64,000 bases of DNA from Chitinophagaceae bacterium (GTDB lineage: Bacteria > Bacteroidota > Bacteroidia > Chitinophagales > Chitinophagaceae), in assembly GCA_016721085.1 (NCBI GenBank), contig JADKJI010000062.1, forward strand, positions 1-64,000, in the 5' to 3' direction. The translations under genes were made by a program, and so were the position numbers. Of this stretch, positions 52,841 to 61,464 are shown one piece after another. Each line of letters starts with the position of its first letter. The stretch's first letter is position 1. Under the pieces are notes generated by a model. That model was not told the DNA's origin. It searched no databases and worked only from the letters and a program-made list of their open reading frames with translations.

Positions 52841-54490
52841 CTATATCATTTCGCTTTGCAAGAGAGGGTTCTTGATGGCGTTTTTGCGGTCGGCATACTC
52901 GCGGGCTGCTTTTACGAAGCTTACGAATACCGGTTGAGGGTTCTCTACAGTACTTTTCAGCTCTGGGTGGTATTGAACGCCGATAAAAAACGGATGTCCC
53001 TGAAGCTCAACAATTTCAACCAATCCGCTTTCAGGATTCTTGCCGCTGGCAATCATTCCGGCTTTTTCATATTGGTCAAGATATTTGTTGTTGAACTCCC
53101 AGCGGTGACGATGTCTTTCGCTGATAGCATCAGTATTATAAATGGAGTGAGCCAGAGTATTTGGCTTTAATTCACATGGATAAGAGCCCAGACGCATGGT
53201 ACCACCCTTAGCGGTAATCTTCTTTTGTTCTTCCATCAGATCAATTACTGGATCTGGAGTATCTGGATTCATTTCAGTGGAATGGGCATCTTTTATACCC
53301 AATACATTCCTTGCAAATTCAATAACTGCCATTTGCATACCTAAACAGATACCGAAGAAAGGCAGGTTGTTTTCGCGGGCAAACTTCACTGCAACAATTT
53401 TACCTTCCACACCTCTCATTCCAAATCCTGGGGCAACCAGCAATCCATCCAATGCACCTAATTTCTCGAAAACGTTTTCTTCAGTAATGAATTCACTATG
53501 CACATTAACAATCTGCACCTTACACTCATTCATAGCACCTGCGTGTACAAATGATTCAAGGATGGATTTATAAGCATCCTGCAATTCAATGTATTTTCCA
53601 ATCAAGCCGATTGTAACCTTACTTTTAGGATATTTCAGCTTATCGAGGAACTCTTTCCATTTACCCAATTCAGGTTCCTGATACTGGGTAATATTCATCT
53701 TCTTCATACAGATGAGATCGAGTTTCTCACGCATCATGGTCAAAGGAACTTCATAGATAGTAGAAGCATCGGCCGCTTCAATAACCGCTTCCTGCTTTAC
53801 ATTACAGAAAAGGGCAATCTTCCTTCTTATCTCCGGAGATAATGCTTCTTCAGTACGACAAACGATAACATCAGGATGTACTCCTTCCTGACTTAACATT
53901 CTTACGCTATGTTGCGTTGGTTTTGTCTTTAATTCCTTAGCAGCTCTCAGATAAGGTATCAAAGTGAGGTGAACCACCACAGTATCTTCTTCTGGTAATT
54001 CCCATTGTAATTGACGCAATGCTTCAATGAAAGGTAAACTCTCAATGTCACCAACAGTACCACCAATTTCAGAAATGATGATATCGAATTCCTTACTCTG
54101 TCCTAACAACAACATTCTTCTCTTTATCTCATCAGTAATATGAGGAACAACCTGTACTGTTTTACCCAGGTAAGCACCTTCCCTTTCTTTATTGATAACG
54201 GTTTGGTAAATACGTCCAGTTGTAACGTTGTTAGCCTGTGAGGTAAAAATATTCAGGAAACGTTCGTAGTGACCTAAATCCAGATCGGTTTCAGCGCCAT
54301 CTTCAGTTACGAAACATTCACCGTGCTCATAAGGGTTCAGCGTACCGGGGTCAACGTTGATATAAGGGTCAAACTTCTGAATGGTTACCTTAAGTCCCCT
54401 TGCCTGCAGCAATTTTGCTAACGAAGCTGCAATGATTCCTTTACCCAGGGATGAAGTAACTCCACCGGTTACAAAAATGTACTTAGCCAT
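52841..54490 (-). CDS. pyrG: CTP synthase
   Basis: Makes CTP from UTP, ATP and glutamine. 549 residues. Synthetase domain start KYIFVTGGVTSSLGKGIIAA; DPYINVDPGTLNPYEHGECF; SEIGGTVGDIESLPF. Glutaminase domain: Cys in FFGICLGMQMAVIEFARN and His-Glu in GVQYHPELKSTVENP. All active-site pieces present. The 3' end meets the word-repeat spacer before yidC. Confidence 0.97.
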   Translation of the reverse strand: MAKYIFVTGGVTSSLGKGIIAASLAKLLQARGLKVTIQKFDPYINVDPGTLNPYEHGECFVTEDGAETDLDLGHYERFLNIFTSQANNVTTGRIYQTVINKEREGAYLGKTVQVVPHITDEIKRRMLLLGQSKEFDIIISEIGGTVGDIESLPFIEALRQLQWELPEEDTVVVHLTLIPYLRAAKELKTKPTQHSVRMLSQEGVHPDVIVCRTEEALSPEIRRKIALFCNVKQEAVIEAADASTIYEVPLTMMREKLDLICMKKMNITQYQEPELGKWKEFLDKLKYPKSKVTIGLIGKYIELQDAYKSILESFVHAGAMNECKVQIVNVHSEFITEENVFEKLGALDGLLVAPGFGMRGVEGKIVAVKFARENNLPFFGICLGMQMAVIEFARNVLGIKDAHSTEMNPDTPDPVIDLMEEQKKITAKGGTMRLGSYPCELKPNTLAHSIYNTDAISERHRHRWEFNNKYLDQYEKAGMIASGKNPESGLVEIVELQGHPFFIGVQYHPELKSTVENPQPVFVSFVKAAREYADRKNAIKNPLLQSEMI

Positions 54491-55193
54491 AAAATATGTG
54501 CGTTATTTAATAATTTAAGCCTTCCATAAAACCGGAAACCATTTCTGGTTACCGAAAATGTTCACTGAACTAAAAAAGTAAATCCCGGAACCAATGCTGC
54601 TGTTCCAAAACACCGGAAAATCTACTACGATAAGGTTATTTACTGATACAGTGACCCGAGGAAGGTAGCCTGTAAGGCTGTCAATTATAAAAATTCCAAG
54701 AGGTCATACAAAACTACTCTTTTTTCTTTGGAGAAAGGTGATAATAAAGCGATGGGGAAAACTCGTGCTTATTTAGTGGAGAGAAGCTATAAATCTTCTA
54801 TTTGCTTAATTCCCAACTATATGGCACATAACGGCAATAAGGTAGCAGCATAAAGCTCACTACCTTTTATGGGATAGCATTTTTAATTTAAAATGAGGGA
54901 AATGGACTGCTTATTTGGCCATTGTCAGGGGCTGAACCGTGCTCATGACAGCTTGTGAAGGCTGATCCTGGCTCGAGTTTACCAGTTCTTTTGAATCTGA
55001 AGCGGTGCCTTTACTCATATGGAGTAAAACAATTAGCAGTATTTCTAGTACCAGTACAATACGACTGATCTTGTCGTTTTTCATGTGATATTGGTTAAGG
55101 GGTGTAACTTTTCAAGAACGAAATAAAAAAACAAATATTATACATACAAACTATTACTGAACAAAAATTCAAATTAAAATAAAATATAATTTA
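54491..55193. other. Long spacer with one possible small gene
   Basis: 700 bp between pyrG and proC. Apart from the small minus-strand frame at 54911..55084, there is an open plus-strand stretch ending at 54853 (last ATG at 54752, 33 codons) with no recognisable protein. No strong hairpin or promoter match was found. Confidence 0.35.
54911..55084 (-). CDS. Possible small membrane or exported protein (57 residues)
   Basis: ATG at 55084, TAA at 54911. MKNDKISRIVLVLEILLIVL opens with a charged start and a hydrophobic helix (RIVLVLEILLIVLLHM, about residues 8-23), then a Ser/Gln/Asp-rich polar tail ending TVQPLTMAK. It resembles a single-pass or signal-anchored small protein. No homologue is recognised; support is only the layout and an isolated position in a 700-bp gap. 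Confidence 0.4.
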   Translation of the reverse strand: MKNDKISRIVLVLEILLIVLLHMSKGTASDSKELVNSSQDQPSQAVMSTVQPLTMAK

Positions 55194-55991
55194 TTAATCC
55201 TTCGCTATCTTTTCAAAACTGGTCACCAGACCTTTGATAAGGGATGAACTGAAACCCTGGTGCTCCATTTCATTTAAGCCTGCAATGGTACAACCTTTTG
55301 GCGTAGTAACCTTATCGATCTCTTGTTCGGGGTGTGTTCCTTTCTTCAGCAACAGTTCTGCGGCCCCTTTTACAGTTTGAGCGGCAATGAGACTGGCAGT
55401 AACTGCATCAAAACCTATCTCGATACCCCCCTGGATATTGGCGCGGATATACCTCATAGCATAAGCTGTGCCACAGGCACCTAAAACAGTTGCTGCGTCC
55501 ATTAATTTTTCATCAATCCATACTGCTTTGCCTAGTTGATTGAAAAGGTCTTCAATAATTTTGGCGTCTTTGGCCGCAACATCCTGATGGGCCAGGCAAG
55601 TCATACTTTCCTGTATGGCTATGGCTGTGTTGGGCATGGCCCTTACCAATGGAATTTTCTTAACCACGGCTTTTTGTAGTTGCTGCAGGGAAATACCAGT
55701 AACAACAGACACCAACAGGTGCTTCTTTATATTTACTACATCTTTTATTCCATCCAAAACGGCAGCTGTCTGGAAGGGTTTTACAGCCAAAATGATCCAA
55801 TCGGCGAATTTCACCGCCTCTTTATTATTATCACTCACCAATACCCCTCTTTCTTCCAGTTTGTGAAGGGTCTTGATATTCCTTTTTGTAATAATGATAT
55901 GCTCAGGCTTCATGAAGCCACTATTGATAAGTCCTTCAGCAATCGCTGTCCCGAGGTTACCCCCACCGATAATAGCAATCTTCTTATTCAT
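55194..55991 (-). CDS. proC: Pyrroline-5-carboxylate reductase
   Basis: Last step of proline synthesis, NAD(P)H-dependent. 265 residues. Rossmann loop KIAIIGGGNLGTAIAEGLIN; ILAVKPFQTAAVL; VRAMPNTAIAIQESMT; C-terminal dimer domain with SLIAAQTVKGAAELLLKKG, HPEQEIDKVTTPKGCTIAGL (family signature) and a final EHQGFSSSLIKGL. Complete. Confidence 0.94.
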   Translation of the reverse strand: MNKKIAIIGGGNLGTAIAEGLINSGFMKPEHIIITKRNIKTLHKLEERGVLVSDNNKEAVKFADWIILAVKPFQTAAVLDGIKDVVNIKKHLLVSVVTGISLQQLQKAVVKKIPLVRAMPNTAIAIQESMTCLAHQDVAAKDAKIIEDLFNQLGKAVWIDEKLMDAATVLGACGTAYAMRYIRANIQGGIEIGFDAVTASLIAAQTVKGAAELLLKKGTHPEQEIDKVTTPKGCTIAGLNEMEHQGFSSSLIKGLVTSFEKIAKD

Positions 55992-56058
55992 ATGATTCGA
56001 TTTAATGCAACTGCCATCCCGCAGAGCAGGATGGCAGCAAGAATTTGAGGCTGTAAAG

Positions 56059-57051
56059 TTAGTAATAGTTTGCGGTAGTAAGATAATTTCTCACATAATC
56101 GCCTACCCCTTCTTCAAGGGAATAAAAAGGCTCCGAATAACCGGCCTTCTTCAATTTAGTCATATCGGCTTCGGTGAAATACTGGTATTTCTCTCTTATA
56201 TCTTCCGGCATATCGATATAGTTGATAACTGGTGAGCGATCCATTCCGGCAAACGTGGCTTTTACCAGATCATTAAAGCTTCTTGCGGTACCAGTGCCTA
56301 GATTATAAATACCGCTAATCTCTCCCCCTCTTCCAGTTTGCTGGAACAACCAGTAACAAACTTTCAGCAAATCTTTCACATAAATGAAATCGCGCAATTG
56401 CTGACCATCTTTGAAATCGGGACGATGTGATCTGAACAGTTTTACTAATCCATCTTTATTGATCTGGTTAAATGAATGCCAGATAACACTTGCCATACGG
56501 GCTTTATGATATTCATTGGGACCATAGACATTGAAGAACTTCAACCCAGCCCAAAATGGAGGATGTGTTGGTTGCTGCAAGGCCCATTTATCAAATTCAT
56601 TCTTTGAAACGCCATAAGGATTCAAGGGTTTCAATTGGAAAGAAAGCTCATGGTCATCTTTATATCCTAACTCACCAGCACCATAGGTGGCAGCTGAAGA
56701 AGCATATACCAGCGGTACATTATTAGTACTGCAATAGTTCCAAATTTTTTGAGAATACTCAACATTCAGATGTTCGTGCACTGAATAATCAAATTCTGTA
56801 GTATCTGTACGGGCGCCGATATGAAAAACAAAATCAATGGAAGGCGCTTTTTCTTTCAGCCAATCAAAGAATGTTTCCCTTTCTATTTTGTCAACAAACT
56901 TTTTTCCAGCCAGATTAGGTTCTTTATCTGCACGGGAAAAATCATCCACTAACAATAAATTCTCGTATCCTTTATCATTAAGGAAGCCTACCAGACAACT
57001 GCCGATAAAACCGGCTGCTCCTGTAACAACTATAAATCCTTTTCCTTCCAT
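56059..57051 (-). CDS. rfaD: ADP-L-glycero-D-manno-heptose 6-epimerase
   Basis: Epimerises ADP-heptose for the LPS inner core. 330 residues of the SDR family. FIVVTGAAGFIGSCLVGFLN (NADP loop), HIGARTDTTEFDYSVH, VYASSAATYGAGELGY with Ser, NPYGVSKNEFDKWA (Tyr-x3-Lys), FFNVYGPNEYHKARMASV and QLRDFIYVKDLLKV. All substrate and cofactor motifs are present. Supports an outer membrane with heptose-containing LPS. Confidence 0.92.
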   Translation of the reverse strand: MEGKGFIVVTGAAGFIGSCLVGFLNDKGYENLLLVDDFSRADKEPNLAGKKFVDKIERETFFDWLKEKAPSIDFVFHIGARTDTTEFDYSVHEHLNVEYSQKIWNYCSTNNVPLVYASSAATYGAGELGYKDDHELSFQLKPLNPYGVSKNEFDKWALQQPTHPPFWAGLKFFNVYGPNEYHKARMASVIWHSFNQINKDGLVKLFRSHRPDFKDGQQLRDFIYVKDLLKVCYWLFQQTGRGGEISGIYNLGTGTARSFNDLVKATFAGMDRSPVINYIDMPEDIREKYQYFTEADMTKLKKAGYSEPFYSLEEGVGDYVRNYLTTANYY

Positions 57052-57091
57052 CTTCCTTATTTACAAATAAACTATTCGAATTATGGAAAAA

Positions 57092-59326
57092 TTATAATGC
57101 ACTGAGCGCATGTTCACTTTCATGACCAGCGAGCAAATTATCTATGGCATTATCATAACGATCCTTCCAGGTATTTACTGTACCCCAATAGAGTCCGTCA
57201 ACCTCAATACTTCCTGTAGTCACTTCTCCAAGTTCTTCAAATGGATGTCCTTCCATTGCTTTACGGAAAGCGGCTAAGCGGTTAGACTTAACAGTAACCA
57301 CCACCCTGCTTTGTGCTTCGCCAAACCAATAAGCATCTTTACGAATCTTATAATCTGTTGCTACCACATCGAACCCGAGATTGCGATTGAAGCAGGATTC
57401 AAGTAATGCAATAAACAATCCACCTTCACTTACATCGTGAGCAGATTCTACATACTTATTACTGATAAGGAAAGCCAGTTGTTGTTGTAGTTCGTATTCT
57501 TCCTCCAGATCAAAATGTGGCGCAGGACTGAATTCCACTCCCTTGATCTTATGCAGGTATTCTGATGAATTGATATCTGGTCTGCTGGTACCGAGCATGA
57601 AAATCATGTCGCCAGGAGCTTTGAAATCCATTGTCATCTTCTTATTCACATTATCCAGTAAGCCCACCATACCGATTGTTGGTGTTGGATAAACCGGACC
57701 ATCTGGGTTCTGGTTATAGAAGCTCACATTACCACCTGTTACCGGGGTATCGAATTTCACACAAGCTTCACCCATTCCTTTGATAGCATTTACGAATTGG
57801 AAATATACTCCTGGATCGTAAGGGTTACCGAAGTTTAGACAGTTGGTGATACCTAATGGCAATGCACCGCTGCAAACAATATTTCGGGCTGCTTCTGCAA
57901 CAGCAATCATTCCACCTTTGTAAGGATCAGCATAAACGTAACGGCTATTACAATCTGTTGTAAGTGCTAATCCTTTATTTGTAGGTTTTGCAATAACAAC
58001 AGCGGCATCACTTGGCGCATTCGTGGAGGCATTAACGGTACCAACCATGCTGTCGTACTGAACATATACCCATCTTTTTGATGCGATATTCGGAATAGAA
58101 GTAAGGGCTTCGGCCACTACCTTTAAGTCTTCCGGAACTTCGATGCTTTCTGGTTTGAACGCTTCGATTTTATCGAAATAATCGGGACGAATATAATCGC
58201 GGCTGTTTTGAGGAGCACCACCACCGAGAACCAGTTCATAAGCTGGAAGAACGGCTTCCAATTGGCCATTCATGAAGAACTGTAAAAGTCCATCAGCTGT
58301 AACTTCACCTATTTCAGAACAAGGGAGATCCCATTTTTCAAAAACAGCAGTCACTTCTGCTTCACGACCTTTTTCCACTACCATCAGCATTCTTTCCTGG
58401 CTTTCGCTAAGAAGCAGTTCCCAGGCTTTCATATTTTTTTGGCGGGTAGGTACTTTATCGAGATCGATACGCATACCTACTTCTCCTTTAGCACTCATTT
58501 CTGAAGTAGAGCAGATGATACCTGCAGCGCCCATATCCTGCATGCCTACAACGGCACCTGTCTTTATCACTTCTAAGCAAGCTTCCAATAATTTCTTTTC
58601 CTGGAAAGGGTCACCTACCTGAACGGCTGGTAATTCTTCAGTACTTTCTGCAGTTATATCTGCACTGGCGAAAGAAGCTCCACCGATACCGTCTTTACCA
58701 GTAGCGGATCCAACAAAGAAAACCGGGTTACCGATTCCTTTTGCTGTGGCCGAAATAGTTTCACCATTTTTCACGATACCTACGCTCATGGCATTCACCA
58801 ATGGATTGGTATGATATTTCTGTTCGAAATAGATTTCACCACCAACTGTAGGTACGCCGAAACAGTTACCGTAGTGACTGATACCATGAACCACACCTGC
58901 TAAAAGGTGCTGTGTTTTACTTTCTGTAAGGTTACCGAAACGTAAAGAATTAAGAGAGGCTATTGGACGGGCACCCATAGTAAAGATATCGCGATGAATA
59001 CCACCAACACCTGTAGCTGCTCCCTGAAAGGGTTCGATTGCAGATGGGTGGTTATGAGATTCTATTTTAAATACTACACCGTATCCGTCACCGATATCCA
59101 TCAGTCCGGCATTTTCATCACCAGCTTTCACCAGCATACGTTTTCCGTCGCGGGGAAGTGTCTTTAACCACTTGATGGAGTTTTTATAGCTACAATGTTC
59201 GCTCCACATGGCACTGAAGGAGCAGAGTTCATTGAAATTGGGTGTGCGCCCCAATTTTTGCTTAATCAATTCAAATTCTTCTTCTGTAAGTCGGAGCTGC
59301 TGAGCAGTTTTGAGGGTTACTTCCAT
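57092..59326 (-). CDS. purL: Phosphoribosylformylglycinamidine synthase subunit II
   Basis: Fourth step of purine synthesis: ATP-dependent amination of FGAR. 744 residues from ATG 59326 (MEVTLKTAQQLRLTEEEFEL), the small PurL form that works with separate PurQ and PurS. Landmarks: LCSFSAMWSEHCSYKNSIKW, FKIESHNHPSAIEPFQGAAT, GGIHRDIFTMGARPIASLNS, GMQDMGAAGIICSTSEMSAK, and SAHDVSEGGLFIALLES. An upstream in-frame start (59380) is not conserved. Complete. Confidence 0.95.
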   Translation of the reverse strand: MEVTLKTAQQLRLTEEEFELIKQKLGRTPNFNELCSFSAMWSEHCSYKNSIKWLKTLPRDGKRMLVKAGDENAGLMDIGDGYGVVFKIESHNHPSAIEPFQGAATGVGGIHRDIFTMGARPIASLNSLRFGNLTESKTQHLLAGVVHGISHYGNCFGVPTVGGEIYFEQKYHTNPLVNAMSVGIVKNGETISATAKGIGNPVFFVGSATGKDGIGGASFASADITAESTEELPAVQVGDPFQEKKLLEACLEVIKTGAVVGMQDMGAAGIICSTSEMSAKGEVGMRIDLDKVPTRQKNMKAWELLLSESQERMLMVVEKGREAEVTAVFEKWDLPCSEIGEVTADGLLQFFMNGQLEAVLPAYELVLGGGAPQNSRDYIRPDYFDKIEAFKPESIEVPEDLKVVAEALTSIPNIASKRWVYVQYDSMVGTVNASTNAPSDAAVVIAKPTNKGLALTTDCNSRYVYADPYKGGMIAVAEAARNIVCSGALPLGITNCLNFGNPYDPGVYFQFVNAIKGMGEACVKFDTPVTGGNVSFYNQNPDGPVYPTPTIGMVGLLDNVNKKMTMDFKAPGDMIFMLGTSRPDINSSEYLHKIKGVEFSPAPHFDLEEEYELQQQLAFLISNKYVESAHDVSEGGLFIALLESCFNRNLGFDVVATDYKIRKDAYWFGEAQSRVVVTVKSNRLAAFRKAMEGHPFEELGEVTTGSIEVDGLYWGTVNTWKDRYDNAIDNLLAGHESEHALSAL

Positions 59327-59357
59327 AATATTTTTTGTCGGAACTACTAAGAAAGCG

Positions 59358-59365
59358 CAAAAGTA
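59358..59365 (-). promoter_or_regulatory. -7 box for purL
   Basis: Minus strand TACTTTTG matches TAnnTTTG, 31 bases before the purL ATG. No TTTG at 19-bp spacing. Confidence 0.5.
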
Positions 59366-59415
59366 CGAACCACTGTGCAATCTTATTTATAATTTTATTC
59401 CTATTATTACTGCTG

Positions 59416-60504
59416 ATGACTATTGCTTTTGTGCATAATTATAAGGCCTTTTTGCCCGGATTATATGGGTATCGCCAGTTTTTCGCGAAATATGGTATCA
59501 ATACGGAAGTAGTGACACCGGATGAGTTGCGTATTATACATCGCGACGTTGAATGGTATTTTTTGGGCACAGATATTAGTAGTCCTAAGGAAGGAATCTA
59601 TAAAATCCATGAATACCCTTCTGCCTCCCTCCCACCTTTCAGGAAGTGGAAGGATTGGGTAAAGAGCTTCATCAACACGCAGCCCGATTTTCGGATTTAC
59701 CAGAATGAGTTTGTGAAGAATTGTCTTGGTTTCCATGATACCATACCATTTGGATTTCGGGAATTGGGCATCCCGGATATATGGCTAAGTGGCTTTCCCA
59801 CATTACCCAAAGAATATGATTTTATTTATATAGGTGATGTTTCTGCTACAAGGAATATCCCTTATCTGCTGGGGAAGTTTAATGAATTGATGAAGGATAA
59901 ATCGTTGTTGATATTGAGCCATCAGTACGATGATCTGAAGCAGAAATTCGCTGATTACAAGAATATACATTTCAAGGGACCGGTACAGAAGGAGCAGGTG
60001 CGTGATTATATATTACGTTCGAGGTTTGCATTGAATTATATACCGGATATAGTGCCATTTAACCAGCAAACTTCGACCAAGTTGTTAGAGTATTGTGCTT
60101 GTCATATTCCGGTAATAAGCACGAGGTATAATTGGGTGGAGCAGTTTGAGAAAAATGTAGGGGGGCGTTATTTTTATTTAGACAATGACCTTCAGAATTT
60201 TACTTGGGAGACTATTTCTGCATTTAGTTTCAATATCTCAATATATTCTTCAATCACCTTTGCAATATCGAATTTCCGGATCACCAGCATCCGACCGTTT
60301 CGTCCCATGCGGGTGCGATCGTCTTCGCTTAAATTCAACACCCTTTCCATCTTATCGGCCAAATCGAAGGGGTCGTTCAGATTACAGATATACCCGGTGG
60401 AATTATTCAACACTACCTCCTTGCACCCTCTGTTAAACGAAGTGATAATTGGCAATTCCATACTCGCAGCTTCCATCAAACTACGGGGCACCCCTTCATT
60501 ATAA
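59416..60504 (+). CDS. Glycosyltransferase with aberrant C-terminus
   Basis: From ATG 59416: MTIAFVHNYKAFLPGLYGYR, a GT-B N-terminal strand and loop; YNWVEQFEKNVGGRYFYLDN near the natural end; FIYIGDVSATRNIPYLLGKF and NQQTSTKLLEYCACHIPVIS form the GT-B C-terminal domain with the nucleotide-sugar Glu. Relatives would end about ten residues after NFTWETIS (about 60222). Here the frame instead runs on for about 95 residues antisense through the next gene. The last residues of the native protein are lost and replaced by nonsense. Probably a surface-polysaccharide transferase; activity uncertain. Confidence 0.7.
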   Translation: MTIAFVHNYKAFLPGLYGYRQFFAKYGINTEVVTPDELRIIHRDVEWYFLGTDISSPKEGIYKIHEYPSASLPPFRKWKDWVKSFINTQPDFRIYQNEFVKNCLGFHDTIPFGFRELGIPDIWLSGFPTLPKEYDFIYIGDVSATRNIPYLLGKFNELMKDKSLLILSHQYDDLKQKFADYKNIHFKGPVQKEQVRDYILRSRFALNYIPDIVPFNQQTSTKLLEYCACHIPVISTRYNWVEQFEKNVGGRYFYLDNDLQNFTWETISAFSFNISIYSSITFAISNFRITSIRPFRPMRVRSSSLKFNTLSILSAKSKGSFRLQIYPVELFNTTSLHPLLNEVIIGNSILAASIKLRGTPSL

Positions 60505-61355
60505 AAAGAAGGAAAAATGAAACAGTCGGCTGCTTGCAGGTACTCCCGAACATCGCGATAATAACCACAGTACTGAACCAGCCCCTCTTTTTCCCAACGA
60601 TTCAAATCTTCCTGGGTAATGGAATCGGGATGATGTTTTTCAAAAAACCCGATTAATTGAAATCGAACATCGTAGTTCTTTTTACGAAGAATTCGCGCCG
60701 CATCGGCATATAATCCAATACCCTTGCTTTTCAATAAGCGGGCGCTCATTAAAAAAGTAAAAGGCCGTTCTTTCTTTATGGAGGTTTGTTCAATTGGAGC
60801 AAAATGTTGCGTATCTACGCCTTCGCCGGGCAACACTTTCATCTTTTCAATAGCAACAATCTTTTCATTGATGAATACCCGGGCATCTTCATTATTCAGG
60901 AACCACACTTCACGGGTTCTTTTCAATGCCCTTTTATACAACTGCTTCACTACCCAGTAAAGCCAATTCTTCTTTGCAAATGCATAGCCCAATCCCGTGA
61001 TCACGGCAACGGATGGAATACCCAATGCTGATGCTGCCAATGACCCATAAATATTCGGCTTGGCAACATAATGGAAAATGAAATCGGGTTTTATTTCCCT
61101 GTATAATTTCTTGAGTTTTGCATAAAAAGCCAGATCCTGGAAAGGGTTTTCTGCTTTATTATTAAAAGAGAGGGGGACGAACCGGCATCCTTCGGAAACC
61201 AATAACTGGGAGAATTCATCATCAGGTGCTATAACCACAACTTCGAAGCCTTGTTCCAGGAGCCGGCGAATCACTTCTATCCTGAAATTATAGACAGACC
61301 AGGCGCTGTTAGAAACAAAAGCAATTCGGTTATATGCAGATAAATTTTCGGGCAT
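60192..61355 (-). CDS. Family 4 type glycosyltransferase
   Basis: A 387-residue GT-B enzyme from ATG 61355 (MPENLSAYNRIAFVSNSAWS). IRRLLEQGFEVVVIAPDDEF, FIFHYVAKPNIYGSLAASAL, VAVITGLGYAFAKK, KVLPGEGVDTQHFAP, FTFLMSARLLKSKGIGLYAD and the nucleotide-sugar site FPSFYNEGVPRSLMEAASME. Typical of sugar transfer in surface-polysaccharide synthesis, near an NAD-dependent-epimerase-free locus here. Its 3' end is overlapped by the converging glycosyltransferase (about 310 bp if that frame is translated). Confidence 0.88.
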   Translation of the reverse strand: MPENLSAYNRIAFVSNSAWSVYNFRIEVIRRLLEQGFEVVVIAPDDEFSQLLVSEGCRFVPLSFNNKAENPFQDLAFYAKLKKLYREIKPDFIFHYVAKPNIYGSLAASALGIPSVAVITGLGYAFAKKNWLYWVVKQLYKRALKRTREVWFLNNEDARVFINEKIVAIEKMKVLPGEGVDTQHFAPIEQTSIKKERPFTFLMSARLLKSKGIGLYADAARILRKKNYDVRFQLIGFFEKHHPDSITQEDLNRWEKEGLVQYCGYYRDVREYLQAADCFIFPSFYNEGVPRSLMEAASMELPIITSFNRGCKEVVLNNSTGYICNLNDPFDLADKMERVLNLSEDDRTRMGRNGRMLVIRKFDIAKVIEEYIEILKLNAEIVSQVKF

Positions 61356-61370
61356 TACAGAGTATAAATG

Positions 61371-61386
61371 CAAATGTATAGATTTG
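61371..61386. promoter_or_regulatory. Back-to-back -7 boxes of divergent promoters
   Basis: CAAATGTATAGATTTG: the left half is TACATTTG on the minus strand (16 bases before the glycosyltransferase ATG), the right half TAGATTTG on the plus strand (ahead of the SGNH-like gene). Both fit TAnnTTTG; neither has a TTTG at exact spacing. Confidence 0.45.
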
Positions 61387-61464
61387 ATACTTAATTAGGA
61401 GCGCTTGTTGAATTTAAGCGGCAACGGTAATTTTGAAAAAGCTCCCTACTATAGCAATTCCATC

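Noticed and set aside
54640..54853. Plus-strand open stretch between pyrG and proC
   Set aside because: No ATG near its beginning, no recognisable protein features and no promoter; not supported as a gene.
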